A DNA stretch of 7,172 nt from Tissierellia bacterium (GCA_012513395.1 JAAZCH010000320.1:1-7172); one strand, 5' to 3'; counted from the stretch's first letter, positions 1 to 6,424 are shown. Notes: a model not told the origin generated them from the sequence alone. Numbers and translations: made by a program.

Positions 1-104
1 AGGGCTGCATTAGCTTGATTTAAAACTTTTTCTTCTGTAAATAAATTCCAAACTGTCAAGCCCAATACCAACGCTATCAATGCTCTATAAATTAAAGTTA
101 TCAT
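1..104 (-). CDS. Small membrane protein, N-terminus only (runs off the left edge)
   Basis: The visible 34 codons begin MITLIYRALIALVLGL and contain one hydrophobic segment (about residues 3-20) followed by a polar stretch, VWNLFTEEKVLNQANAAL. The ATG at 102-104 is preceded at a 5-nt distance by a perfect AGGAGG (110-115). That site overlaps the stop codon of the DctM-family gene (114-116), so the two are almost certainly translationally coupled and in one operon. The position next to a TRAP-type large permease suggests a small partner subunit. It could replace DctQ or be the start of a longer membrane protein; I do not recognise the sequence. The gene is cut by the window edge, so length and function cannot be judged. 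Confidence 0.6.
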   Translation of the reverse strand, partial: MITLIYRALIALVLGLTVWNLFTEEKVLNQANAA

Positions 105-113
105 CAGTTCCTC

Positions 114-1391
114 CTATTTAAATACTATAAATGGTGCCAATTGTGGAGAAAATACTATCATTACAATACTCCAAACAACCATCAAAACTATAGGCACAAC
201 ACATTTTTTCATAACAGGAACATAGTTATCTAAATTTAGAACTTTTGCAGCAAATATTCCCGCCAAAGCTGTTGGTGGTACCATATCCCCTGCCCCTGCA
301 ATTAATGAAATAGCAGCTGCTGTGATAATTTGGTTTTTCGCCATAAAGGATAGTAAGAATGGAACCCCAAGAACAGATGCAGCACCAAAAGAAGAAACGG
401 CTCCAAATAATGGAATAGAGATGGCCATTGCCACATAACGCATAGCGTCTGGTAGACTGATACAAGCCGTAACGATAAATCCTCTAACTCCTGTCAAAGT
501 CATTATTTGAATAAACATTCCCACTCCCATCAGAATTCCCATAACAGGAAGCACATCTTTTATAGCATTTTTAGATTCTTCAAAAATCTTAATCTTATAT
601 CCAGTAAAAAGTCCTATTATGGATGAAATGATAAATACTAAAGGCATACCTAAATCTGGAATTGCAGGTACTAATTTATTTACAACCATTAGTACTATTG
701 CTACAATTATTGGAATATAAATTCTAAAACCGAATTTTTGACGTGGTTCAAAGTTTAATTCTTTTTTTACTAACTCATAATTTAAATCCTTAACGTGTTT
801 ATATCCGAAATATAAAACGCTGAAAATTGCCATTGGAATAGTCAACAATAATAATGGACCTTCAAATCCCACATAGGGTATATCTATACCTCCACCAATT
901 ATCATGGCTGGGATATTAACAGGGGGAGCAATCATACCAAGTATTCCACCCATTGCCAAAATTGAAGCCGCTTCAACAGCTGGTATTCCCATTAATAAAA
1001 GTACAGGAGCCATAATTGAACCTGCAGACAAAACTGACGCCGTAGAAGATCCTGTAATCATACCTGGGAACATAATAACTAACATAACTAAAATAAGTAA
1101 AAGTGCAGGTTGCTTATGAAATTTTTCAATTATCAAAGATGAAATGGCATCTAAAGCACCTGACTTTTCTATAACTTTCATAAATATCATCGCACATGCA
1201 ATTACCAAAATGGTATCTACATAAGAAAAAGTACCCTCAACTAAATGTCTAAGAGGCAATCCTTTCCCCCCCACTAATGCTCCAACTATAGAAGAAAGCA
1301 TCATGGAAATACTAACAGGTAATTTTAACGCAAAGGCACAAACCAAAAACGTTCCAATCATGGCAAGGAAAATAATAAATTCTATACTCAT
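114..1391 (-). CDS. TRAP transporter large permease, DctM family
   Basis: The 425-residue, almost wholly hydrophobic protein has the usual length of a DctM large permease, the cytoplasmic-membrane subunit that carries solute using a sodium or proton gradient. Two family signatures are visible: a GSSTASVLSAGSIMAPV segment at about 114-130, matching the SGSSxAxxxxxGSxMxP motif, and GGILGMIAPPVNIPAM at about 148-163, matching the GGxLGxxxPPS motif. A second-half repeat (SSFGAASVLGVP and AGAGDMVPPTAL) fits the inverted-repeat architecture of ion-transporter-superfamily proteins. The ATG is preceded by GGAG (1400-1403) about 8 nt upstream. It lies between a surface lipoprotein gene and a small membrane-protein gene, with no DctP-like or ordinary DctQ gene in view, so its substrate is unknown. 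Membership in the wider ion-transporter superfamily is firmer than the TRAP label itself. Confidence 0.85.
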   Translation of the reverse strand: MSIEFIIFLAMIGTFLVCAFALKLPVSISMMLSSIVGALVGGKGLPLRHLVEGTFSYVDTILVIACAMIFMKVIEKSGALDAISSLIIEKFHKQPALLLILVMLVIMFPGMITGSSTASVLSAGSIMAPVLLLMGIPAVEAASILAMGGILGMIAPPVNIPAMIIGGGIDIPYVGFEGPLLLLTIPMAIFSVLYFGYKHVKDLNYELVKKELNFEPRQKFGFRIYIPIIVAIVLMVVNKLVPAIPDLGMPLVFIISSIIGLFTGYKIKIFEESKNAIKDVLPVMGILMGVGMFIQIMTLTGVRGFIVTACISLPDAMRYVAMAISIPLFGAVSSFGAASVLGVPFLLSFMAKNQIITAAAISLIAGAGDMVPPTALAGIFAAKVLNLDNYVPVMKKCVVPIVLMVVWSIVMIVFSPQLAPFIVFK

Positions 1392-1413
1392 TCAAAATCT
1401 CCTTTTTTAATAA

Positions 1414-1439
1414 TGTGGAGCAATTTAAATTGCTCCACA
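1414..1439 (-). other. Perfect 26-bp palindrome between lipoprotein and permease genes
   Basis: The 13-base arm TGTGGAGCAATTT is followed directly by its exact reverse complement. In RNA this gives a long hairpin with the central A/T bases as loop. It sits between the lipoprotein stop (1461) and the permease ribosome binding site (1400-1403). On the minus strand it is followed by TTATTAAAAAAGG rather than a T-run, so it is not a standard terminator. A partial attenuator or a 3'-end stabiliser of the upstream message, making more lipoprotein than permease, is the likely role. The palindrome is seen; the role is inferred. Confidence 0.7.
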
Positions 1440-1460
1440 AATTCTAGCTTACAAGCTTAA

Positions 1461-2114
1461 TTATTTGAATATTCCTTCTAATGCGCCTGTTGTATCTGTA
1501 ATAGAATCGATTAAATTAATTCCTATTCCTTTATCTTTAGCTAGGCCTTCCATCATACCATCTGAGTCTCCAGCTTTTACTACAATTGAGTAATCTGCTT
1601 TTTCAAAACTTGGAGCTATAAATCTATCAGAAAGTTCTCCTCTTCTAGCTTCCCCACCGATGTGAACAGCAATTATACTAAGTCCTGCTTCATCAGCAGC
1701 GTCAATAAGTTCTTTAACTCTAACAAGCTCAGCATCTGCATCGATTCCTGCAGCTCCTAATCCCTTAGATGAACCTCCTATAGCTAAAACTAAAGTCTTT
1801 GCATCGCCAATATCGGCAGATGTTGCTAAATTGTTAGAAGTATAATCTATTCCAACCCTTTCTAGCATAGACTTAACCATCTCAACGTCAGCACTTTGTC
1901 CTACAGAAGTTAATAAAACAGGTTCTTCTGCCTTATATTCTCCTGCTGGTTCTTCCGTTCCTTCAGCTGGCTCAGTAGTTTCAGCTGTTTCAGCTGGTTC
2001 TGTTGTCTCTGCTGGTTCTTGAGCAGGCGGTGTTTGAGCTGGCTCATTGTTTCCACATGCTACTGTAAAAATCAGCATTGACAATACTAATAATGTAACA
2101 ATTAATCTTTTCAT
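1461..2114 (-). CDS. Surface lipoprotein with acidic linker and a small alpha/beta domain
   Basis: A 217-residue product. The start is taken at the ATG at 2112-2114 because GGAGGG (2119-2124) lies just upstream of it; an in-frame ATG four codons earlier overlaps that ribosome binding site. Residues 1-19 are a lipoprotein signal peptide (MKRLIVTLLVLSMLIFTVA) with Cys20 as the lipidated residue. Residues 21-62 are low-complexity, built from repeated TEPAE/ETAE units, and probably form a flexible wall-spanning spacer. Residues from about 64 form one folded domain with alternating hydrophobic strands and helices (VLLTSVGQSADVEMV, TLVLAIGGSSKGLG, LSIIAVHIGGEARRGELSDR, YSIVVKAGDSDGM). From memory this resembles the uncharacterised DUF6305 family, which I could not verify. 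It is promoter-proximal to a DctM-type permease, so an extracytoplasmic solute-capture role is plausible, but it does not look like DctP. Function unproven. Confidence 0.82.
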   Translation of the reverse strand: MKRLIVTLLVLSMLIFTVACGNNEPAQTPPAQEPAETTEPAETAETTEPAEGTEEPAGEYKAEEPVLLTSVGQSADVEMVKSMLERVGIDYTSNNLATSADIGDAKTLVLAIGGSSKGLGAAGIDADAELVRVKELIDAADEAGLSIIAVHIGGEARRGELSDRFIAPSFEKADYSIVVKAGDSDGMMEGLAKDKGIGINLIDSITDTTGALEGIFK

Positions 2115-2211
2115 ATTTCCCTCCATATTTTAATTAAAGTTATGTCCTCTCAAAGATCTTAATATTTTTAACGTAATCTTCGTCTAAAATAGAACATACC
2201 GTATAATTTAT

Positions 2212-2241
2212 ATTATAAAGGGTTTATGCATACGTTTTCAA
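2212..2241 (-). promoter_or_regulatory. Promoter for the lipoprotein/permease operon
   Basis: On the minus strand a TTGAAA -35 box (2236-2241) and a perfect TATAAT -10 box (2212-2217) are separated by 18 nt. Transcription would start near 2205, leaving a leader of about 90 nt before the start codon at 2114. The spacer contains the 8-bp palindrome TATGCATA, a possible but unproven operator. Nothing else is seen in the gap 2115-2293. Confidence 0.65.
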
Positions 2242-2293
2242 TTTATTATCATATTTCTCACGGAATCTGCCAACTTTTTCACACAATTATCAC

Positions 2294-2334
2294 AAAAAAC
2301 CTCTGTTTCAAGGTTTTATTCTTAAAACAGAGGT
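2294..2334 (-). terminator. Intrinsic terminator of the phosphoribosyltransferase gene
   Basis: Minus-strand RNA forms a 10-bp stem ACCTCTGTTT / AAACAGAGGT (2325-2334 with 2299-2308) and a 16-nt loop, followed by a run of six T (2294-2299). The 5' arm is coding: it holds the last codons (CCT CTG TTT), with the TAA stop falling at the start of the loop. It separates this gene from the lipoprotein operon downstream. Confidence 0.85.
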
Positions 2335-2861
2335 AGTTCTTCTAAATATATTATGTCGTCTCTATCTTTAGCATCTCCTTCGGCTAAGATACAAACTTTG
2401 GTTTCTACAATTCCCCCTGCCAGCTTTACAAGTTCTTCCAAAGCTTTAATCGATTTGCCAGTAGATATGACATCGTCTACAATTGCCACTTTCTTTCCTT
2501 CTATTAATCTGGCATCTGTATCATTTAAATATAGGGTCTGAGGTTTTGAAGTGGTTATTGACACAACTGAGTGTGAGATCGGCTCGTTCATATAGGCTTT
2601 TACGCTTTTTCTTGCAACTATGTAATTTTTTATTCCTAATTCTTTAGATAGTTCATGGGTTAAAGGGATCCCCTTCGCTTCAGCTGTCACTAAGTAATCG
2701 ACTTTTGGCATTTTTTCCTTTAGCATCTTTGCACAAAGAGAAACCATTTCCACATCTCCTAATATTACAAAACTTGCAATGGATAAATCCGGAGATATTT
2801 TTACGATTGGAAGCTCTCTCGTTAAATTTCCTATTTTCAATTCATAGATATTTTTATTCAT
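2322..2861 (-). CDS. Phosphoribosyltransferase, type I (adenine PRTase-like)
   Basis: A 179-residue soluble protein. The PRPP-binding signature is intact at residues 124-137 (KVAIVDDVISTGKS: hydrophobic strand, two Asp, then the TGKS loop). EAKGIPL at 61-67 corresponds to the E-(S/A)-RG loop of adenine phosphoribosyltransferase, with Lys instead of the usual Arg. These features fit cytoplasmic transfer of a purine base to PRPP, as in purine salvage. The length suits an Apt-like enzyme, but the base-binding region is divergent enough that a regulatory PRTase-fold protein is possible, so no gene symbol is given. AAAGGAG lies about 11 nt before the ATG. The gene is monocistronic: it diverges from the plus-strand locus at 3009 and ends in its own terminator. 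No convincing promoter was found in 2862-2947, although one must lie there. Confidence 0.85.
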   Translation of the reverse strand: MNKNIYELKIGNLTRELPIVKISPDLSIASFVILGDVEMVSLCAKMLKEKMPKVDYLVTAEAKGIPLTHELSKELGIKNYIVARKSVKAYMNEPISHSVVSITTSKPQTLYLNDTDARLIEGKKVAIVDDVISTGKSIKALEELVKLAGGIVETKVCILAEGDAKDRDDIIYLEELPLF

Positions 2862-2947
2862 ATAATCACATCTCTCCTTTAAATTTACAGTATTATGAAA
2901 TTATTCTTAATAATTACATTATTCTCTGATTGTGAATTTTTTAAAAA

Positions 2948-2976
2948 TTGACTAAGGAATTTTTATTACTTATAAT
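2948..2976 (+). promoter_or_regulatory. Near-consensus promoter for the symporter/racemase remnant
   Basis: TTGACT (2948-2953) and TATAAT (2971-2976) are separated by exactly 17 nt. This is followed by an excellent ribosome binding site, AGGAGG (2995-3000), 8 nt before the ATG at 3009. The signals are in perfect order although the genes behind them are broken, which suggests that the damage is recent or that the sequence there was misassembled. Confidence 0.8.
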
Positions 2977-3008
2977 TAGTAGTATATTATAAAAAGGAGG
3001 ATTAGTAT

Positions 3009-3158
3009 ATGACAAATGGTAATGAAAAGCGCAGCATGTCCTTAGCAATTAGAATTTTAATAGGTCTAGTTCTAGGGGTCGTAGTTGGTCTTGCCCTGCA
3101 AGGAAGTCCAGAAATTGCAAATACTTTCATTACTTTTATGACCAAGTCCAAGGCCTAA
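3009..3158 (+). pseudogene. N-terminal remnant of a dicarboxylate/amino acid:cation symporter (GltP/DctA-type)
   Basis: Translation from the ATG gives MTNGNEKRSMSLAIRILIGL and continues VLGVVVGLALQGSPEIANTFI. This is the typical start of a DAACS-family glutamate/aspartate or C4-dicarboxylate symporter: the first membrane helix, then the PEIANTFI stretch. Family members are about 400 residues long. Here homology stops after about residue 41 (about position 3131) and eight unrelated codons lead to a TAA at 3156-3158. Those eight codons are the racemase sequence read in the wrong frame. More than 85% of the transporter is therefore missing, so it cannot transport. Translation signals are intact, so a 49-residue peptide may still be made. 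Confidence 0.8.
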
Positions 3159-3562
3159 CATCAATCCCCATAATTAATATGATTGATGAGACTATGAAAG
3201 ATTTCAACAAAAACATAGGAGAAAAAGCTTTGATACTTTCTACAACGGGAACCAAACAAGCTGGTGTCTATGAAAGATACGCTAAAAACTATGGAATTGA
3301 GATAATAGATTTAGAAGAGAACTATTCTGATGAGATAAACAACATCATATATGATATTAAAAAGACTAATGACGTTGAAAGACCTGAATTCTTAGATTTG
3401 ATAAGAAAACTAGATAAAGTTTATTCTCCTGATGGCTTTGTATTGGCATGTACGGAATTATCTCTAGTCCCCCTTGAAGGCTTAGATGGAATTAAAATAG
3501 TAGATGCAATGGATATTCTAGTTAGAGAGTCGATTTTACAAACAGGATACACTTTGGCATAA
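3128..3562 (+). pseudogene. C-terminal remnant of an aspartate/glutamate racemase
   Basis: The open frame starting at 3128 reads HYFYDQVQGLTSIPIINMID and continues for 144 codons to TAA at 3560-3562. The first residues match the segment that in aspartate racemases directly follows the first catalytic cysteine (motif CNTAH). The second catalytic cysteine is present in the ACTELSL motif, at about position 3449. Intact enzymes are about 230-240 residues, so roughly 90 N-terminal residues, including the first catalytic Cys, are gone. Interconversion of L- and D-Asp or Glu needs both cysteines, so the product should be inactive. The first internal Met (3179) has no ribosome binding site before it. 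The frame joins the symporter remnant out of register, pointing to a deletion between two formerly adjacent genes. Confidence 0.82.
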
Positions 3563-3567
3563 AACTG

Positions 3568-3600
3568 AAGCTGAATACAAAAAGTATTCAGCTTTTTTAT
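3568..3600 (+). terminator. Intrinsic terminator after the racemase remnant
   Basis: An 11-bp perfect stem, AAGCTGAATAC (3568-3578) with GTATTCAGCTT (3584-3594), an AAAAA loop, then TTTT ATTT. It lies between convergent genes. In the minus direction only a short T-run (TTCAGTTTT) follows, so it would be a weak terminator for the cbi operon. Confidence 0.88.
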
Positions 3601-3604
3601 TTAT

Positions 3605-4435
3605 TTATCCTAATCTAATAGATTTTATTATATTTTCTAATTCGGTGAAATTTCTAGGAATAATATCTTTCTCAGTCTTAATTAGTTCTGCAAACTTTAA
3701 TAAGTCAGGTTTTTCTAAATTACTTTCTTTTAATATTTTTTCGTCAGATAAAATACTTATAGTGTCCCCTTCTGCCAAGACTTTTCCATCTTTTAAAATT
3801 ATTACTCTCTCTGCCCATTCCCAGGCAAAGTTTATGTCATGAGTAGATATGACTAGTCCAATCCCTCGTTTTTTCAAAATTTCTAATACTTCTTTAAACA
3901 GTTTTATATTTGAATAATCTAGGCCTGCAGTGGGTTCGTCAAAAATAATTATTTTTGGATCTAAAGCCAAAACACTGGCTATGCTTACAAGTTTTTTCTC
4001 TCCTCCGCTCAAAGCATATAGAGATTTTTTTCTTAGTTTTTGAATATCTAAAATATCCAAGACTCTTTCTACAACACTTCTAACTTCTTCATTGTTCATT
4101 CCCAGGTTAAAAGGTCCAAAGGATATTTCTTCTTCCACAGTTGGTGCAATAAACTGGGTTTCTGGATCTTGAAAAACTAGTCCCACAGTTTTTCTTAAGC
4201 TGGTCAAATCATTTTTGTCTTTTATGATATGACTCCCAATTGAGATCTCTCCAGAAGTAGGTTTGTAGACCCCATTTGTCGTAAGAAATAAGGTAGATTT
4301 TCCCATCCCATTTTCTCCAAGGACCACGACATTTTCTCCACTGAAAAATTCTAAAGTTATATCCTCTAAGGCAAATTTTTCTGAAACTGGATATTTATAA
4401 AATACGTTTTTCAACTTCACATTAAAACTTTTCAT
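3605..4435 (-). CDS. cbiO: Cobalt ECF transporter ATP-binding protein CbiO
   Basis: A 276-residue ABC ATPase of normal length for the energy-coupling (A) subunit of an ECF cobalt importer, bound to the cytoplasmic side of CbiQ. All nucleotide-binding motifs are intact: Walker A GENGMGKST (40-48), Q-loop VFQDPETQF (87-95, Gln89), signature LSGGE (142-146), Walker B IIIFDEP (162-168) with catalytic Glu167, D-loop GLD (171-173) and the H-loop STHD (His199). The VFQDPETQ segment is typical of EcfA/CbiO proteins. The ATG overlaps the cbiQ stop by 4 nt (ATGA) and follows a GGAG site inside the end of cbiQ. It is the last gene of the operon. The preceding CbiM, CbiN and CbiQ make cobalt the likely substrate, rather than the vitamins carried by other ECF systems. 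Confidence 0.95.
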   Translation of the reverse strand: MKSFNVKLKNVFYKYPVSEKFALEDITLEFFSGENVVVLGENGMGKSTLFLTTNGVYKPTSGEISIGSHIIKDKNDLTSLRKTVGLVFQDPETQFIAPTVEEEISFGPFNLGMNNEEVRSVVERVLDILDIQKLRKKSLYALSGGEKKLVSIASVLALDPKIIIFDEPTAGLDYSNIKLFKEVLEILKKRGIGLVISTHDINFAWEWAERVIILKDGKVLAEGDTISILSDEKILKESNLEKPDLLKFAELIKTEKDIIPRNFTELENIIKSIRLG

Positions 4436-5337
4436 AATACTTTCTCCAAAATAAAAATCAAAACCAGAGTAAATAAAAATACTAAATACATCAGGCCATC
4501 TTTTGAACTCTCGTTGTCTTCCAAAAACCTCAATTGCCCTTGATACATTCTAGATTCCATTGCATTATAAGAATTCCTAGCCATATAAAAAGATTTATTA
4601 AATAATCTTGTGGCCAACATCATCGAAGTTTTGTAAGAGTTTCTAACTCCAGAAAATCCATGTCTTGCTCTAGCACTAATTTGTAACGAATTAAATACAT
4701 AAAATAATGAAAAAACATATCTATATAACAAATACATCAGCTCTATTAAAACCCATGGAGTTTTTAATTTTTTCAATGCATAAATAACATCTCCCATGGG
4801 AGTTGTGGCTGCAAAATTTATAAGGACACTCACACTGGATAGAGAAACTAAAAATAGTTTTATTCCCTTTTCTTGAGAGGTTCTTGTTATAGATATAAAA
4901 TAACTGAAAATTGGAATGTCGATATAACCAAGTTCAGTTTTAGTAATTGAAATTATAATTCCTAAAATACTCAACATTATAAAAATCAATGGTCCATGGA
5001 TAAAATCTAAGTAATGTTTATATGAGGTTTTATTGATAATTGTAAAATGATAAATTGAAGCTATGAGAGTTACAAGAGAAATCACAAGAGAATTTGCCCC
5101 TACCACTATTATAATTATACAAAGAGCTAAAATTAATTTCATCACAGGATTTGTGTATTTTTTAGGACTTCTGTTTGATATGGTCTCCATAATTAAAAGG
5201 TTATTATGGTGTTGTTCATTATCAAAAAACAAAAAGAATCCAATTATACCAGCAATTCCTATGTAAGTTATAAATGGATTTAACCTCCCTAATCCCAATA
5301 GATAAAGGACTAGAGAGGCTAAAATTATCGTAAACAT
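4432..5337 (-). CDS. cbiQ: Cobalt ECF transporter T component CbiQ, with an N-terminal extension
   Basis: A 301-residue multi-spanning membrane protein that couples ATP hydrolysis by CbiO to the cobalt-binding CbiM. The coupling-helix signatures of EcfT proteins are visible: SARARHG at 221-227 and AMESRMYQG at 259-267. The TPMGDVIYALKKLKTP segment (179-194) is also typical of the family. Hydrophobic segments fall near 3-16, 22-38, 66-80, 83-100, 114-131, 160-176, 198-215 and 283-298. CbiQ proteins usually have about 225-270 residues and begin close to the segment at 60-66 here. The first ~55 residues, with two hydrophobic segments and a DNEQHHNN loop, therefore look like an extension. The start overlaps the cbiN stop by 1 nt (TAATG) and has GAGGAG upstream, so the long form is supported by its translation signals. 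Confidence 0.92.
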   Translation of the reverse strand: MFTIILASLVLYLLGLGRLNPFITYIGIAGIIGFFLFFDNEQHHNNLLIMETISNRSPKKYTNPVMKLILALCIIIIVVGANSLVISLVTLIASIYHFTIINKTSYKHYLDFIHGPLIFIMLSILGIIISITKTELGYIDIPIFSYFISITRTSQEKGIKLFLVSLSSVSVLINFAATTPMGDVIYALKKLKTPWVLIELMYLLYRYVFSLFYVFNSLQISARARHGFSGVRNSYKTSMMLATRLFNKSFYMARNSYNAMESRMYQGQLRFLEDNESSKDGLMYLVFLFTLVLIFILEKVL

Positions 5338-5627
5338 TACTTCTCCTCGATGGGTTTTCTTCTTCCAATAAAATATCCAAAGCCCAGACCGATTATTCCC
5401 GCTCCAAAGGCTGCTTGAAGGGCAAATAATAAACTTTCAGTTTCCCCTCCTGGCGGTTCTATAAAACTTTCTGCCCAAGGTTCATAGTTTGGGTTTAATT
5501 CTGCTATTACATTTTCAGCTTCTCCATCTGCTCCCCCGAATTCAGAATCTTGAATGGTGATTAGAGGATAAAGGACAATTGCTATAATAATTAATAATAA
5601 GATCGCTATAGTTGTTCCCTTTTTCAT
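5337..5627 (-). CDS. cbiN: Cobalt transporter accessory protein CbiN
   Basis: A 96-residue protein of the normal family length (about 90-105). It has two membrane helices (about 6-22 and 65-85) flanking an extracytoplasmic loop. Family hallmarks are the SEFGGADGEAENVI segment (28-41), the YEPW motif (48-51) and PPGGETESLLFALQAAFGAG (58-77). CbiN is known to assist metal loading of CbiM in CbiMNQO systems, and its presence argues for cobalt as substrate. A strong GGAGGTG site precedes the ATG. The start overlaps the cbiM stop by 4 nt and the stop overlaps cbiQ by 1 nt, so all three should be translationally coupled. Confidence 0.95.
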   Translation of the reverse strand: MKKGTTIAILLLIIIAIVLYPLITIQDSEFGGADGEAENVIAELNPNYEPWAESFIEPPGGETESLLFALQAAFGAGIIGLGFGYFIGRRKPIEEK

Positions 5628-6376
5628 CTTGTAACACCTCCAAAATATCCTAAACTGTCTAATTCAGGTTTTGCCAAAGATTCCAATCCAATTATAACAA
5701 TAACTGTTAGAATACCTTCGACAATTGCTAAAGGCACTTGTGTCACAGCAAATACACTTGCAAACTTTGTAAACGAAGCCATAATTCCTCCAACTTCACT
5801 GGGATGTGCAATTGCAAGTTGAATACTAGTAACCACATAAGTAAAGAGATTTCCCAATGCAGCTGCTATAAAAATCGAAAATTTCTTGTTGATATTCAAT
5901 CTTTCTCCAAGCTTATACAATCCATAAGTTACAAATGGCCCTGCAATTCCCATACTAAAAGTATTTGCCCCTAAAGTCGTAAGACCTCCATGGGCAAGTA
6001 ATATAGCTTGAAACAGTAGCACAACTAGTGCCACAACAGTACCTATAGTTGGGCCAAAGAAAATGCTAACCAATCCTGTGCCAGTGGGATGGCTAGAAGA
6101 TCCTGTAACTGAAGGTAGCTTCAAAGCTGACAAAACGAAGGCATAGGCCCCTGCCATAGCTAAAATTATCATTGCATTTCGATTTTCTTTAGCAATTTTG
6201 TTTAAATTCTTAATTCCAAGTAACACAAAGGGAGTTGAGATTACTCCCCAAGCTATACAAAAGCTTAATGGAAGATATCCTTCCATTATGTGCATAGCCC
6301 TACCAACTCTTTGGAAACTAAATACCAGCACAAGAGATAACACAAATGATGCCAAAATTTTTTTCTTTCCTTTCAC
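5624..6376 (-). CDS. cbiM: Cobalt ECF transporter substrate-binding membrane protein CbiM
   Basis: A 250-residue membrane protein, the S component that binds Co(II). It starts at GTG (6374-6376), supported by AGGAGG (6382-6387) 5 nt upstream. Residues 1-27 form a basic-hydrophobic leader (MKGKKKILASFVLSLVLVFS and on to GRA) directly before MHIMEGYLP at 28-36. In characterised CbiM/NikM proteins a mature Met-His N-terminus chelates the metal; here that would be Met28-His29 after cleavage behind Ala27. A further conserved ligand region is GSSSHPTGTG (92-101) with His96. The rest is a series of hydrophobic helices with the usual family sequence (FFGPTIGTVVALVVLLFQAI begins at 106). It is the first gene of the operon, downstream of a cobalamin riboswitch and terminator, which fits regulation of cobalt uptake by B12. 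Confidence 0.95.
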   Translation of the reverse strand: MKGKKKILASFVLSLVLVFSFQRVGRAMHIMEGYLPLSFCIAWGVISTPFVLLGIKNLNKIAKENRNAMIILAMAGAYAFVLSALKLPSVTGSSSHPTGTGLVSIFFGPTIGTVVALVVLLFQAILLAHGGLTTLGANTFSMGIAGPFVTYGLYKLGERLNINKKFSIFIAAALGNLFTYVVTSIQLAIAHPSEVGGIMASFTKFASVFAVTQVPLAIVEGILTVIVIIGLESLAKPELDSLGYFGGVTR

Positions 6377-6394
6377 TTTTTCCTCCTATAATAT

Positions 6395-6424
6395 AAAAAA
6401 TACGCATTGGACTCTCCAATACGT
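6395..6424 (-). terminator. Riboswitch-controlled intrinsic terminator in the cbi leader
   Basis: Minus-strand RNA forms ACGTATTGGA / TCCAATGCGT (6415-6424 with 6402-6411), a 10-bp stem with one G-U pair and a GAG loop. It is followed by a run of Ts (6395-6400). It lies 18 nt before the cbiM start codon and after the riboswitch, so it is the expression platform rather than an end-of-operon terminator. Confidence 0.88.

Noticed and set aside
904..1119. Plus-strand open frame opposite the DctM-family gene
   Set aside because: It is antisense to a clear membrane-protein gene, has no good ribosome binding site and no recognisable motif.
2899..2915. Inverted repeat AATTATT-CTT-AATAATT between the divergent genes
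   Set aside because: Arms are pure A/T in a very AT-rich intergenic region, so an operator call is not supported.
3179..3562. A 127-residue stand-alone gene starting at the ATG at 3179
   Set aside because: There is no ribosome binding site, and racemase homology continues upstream in the same frame to 3128. It is the tail of a truncated gene.
4791..4802. Palindrome CTCCCATGGGAG inside cbiQ
   Set aside because: It is short, in coding sequence, and has no T-run or promoter near it; probably chance.
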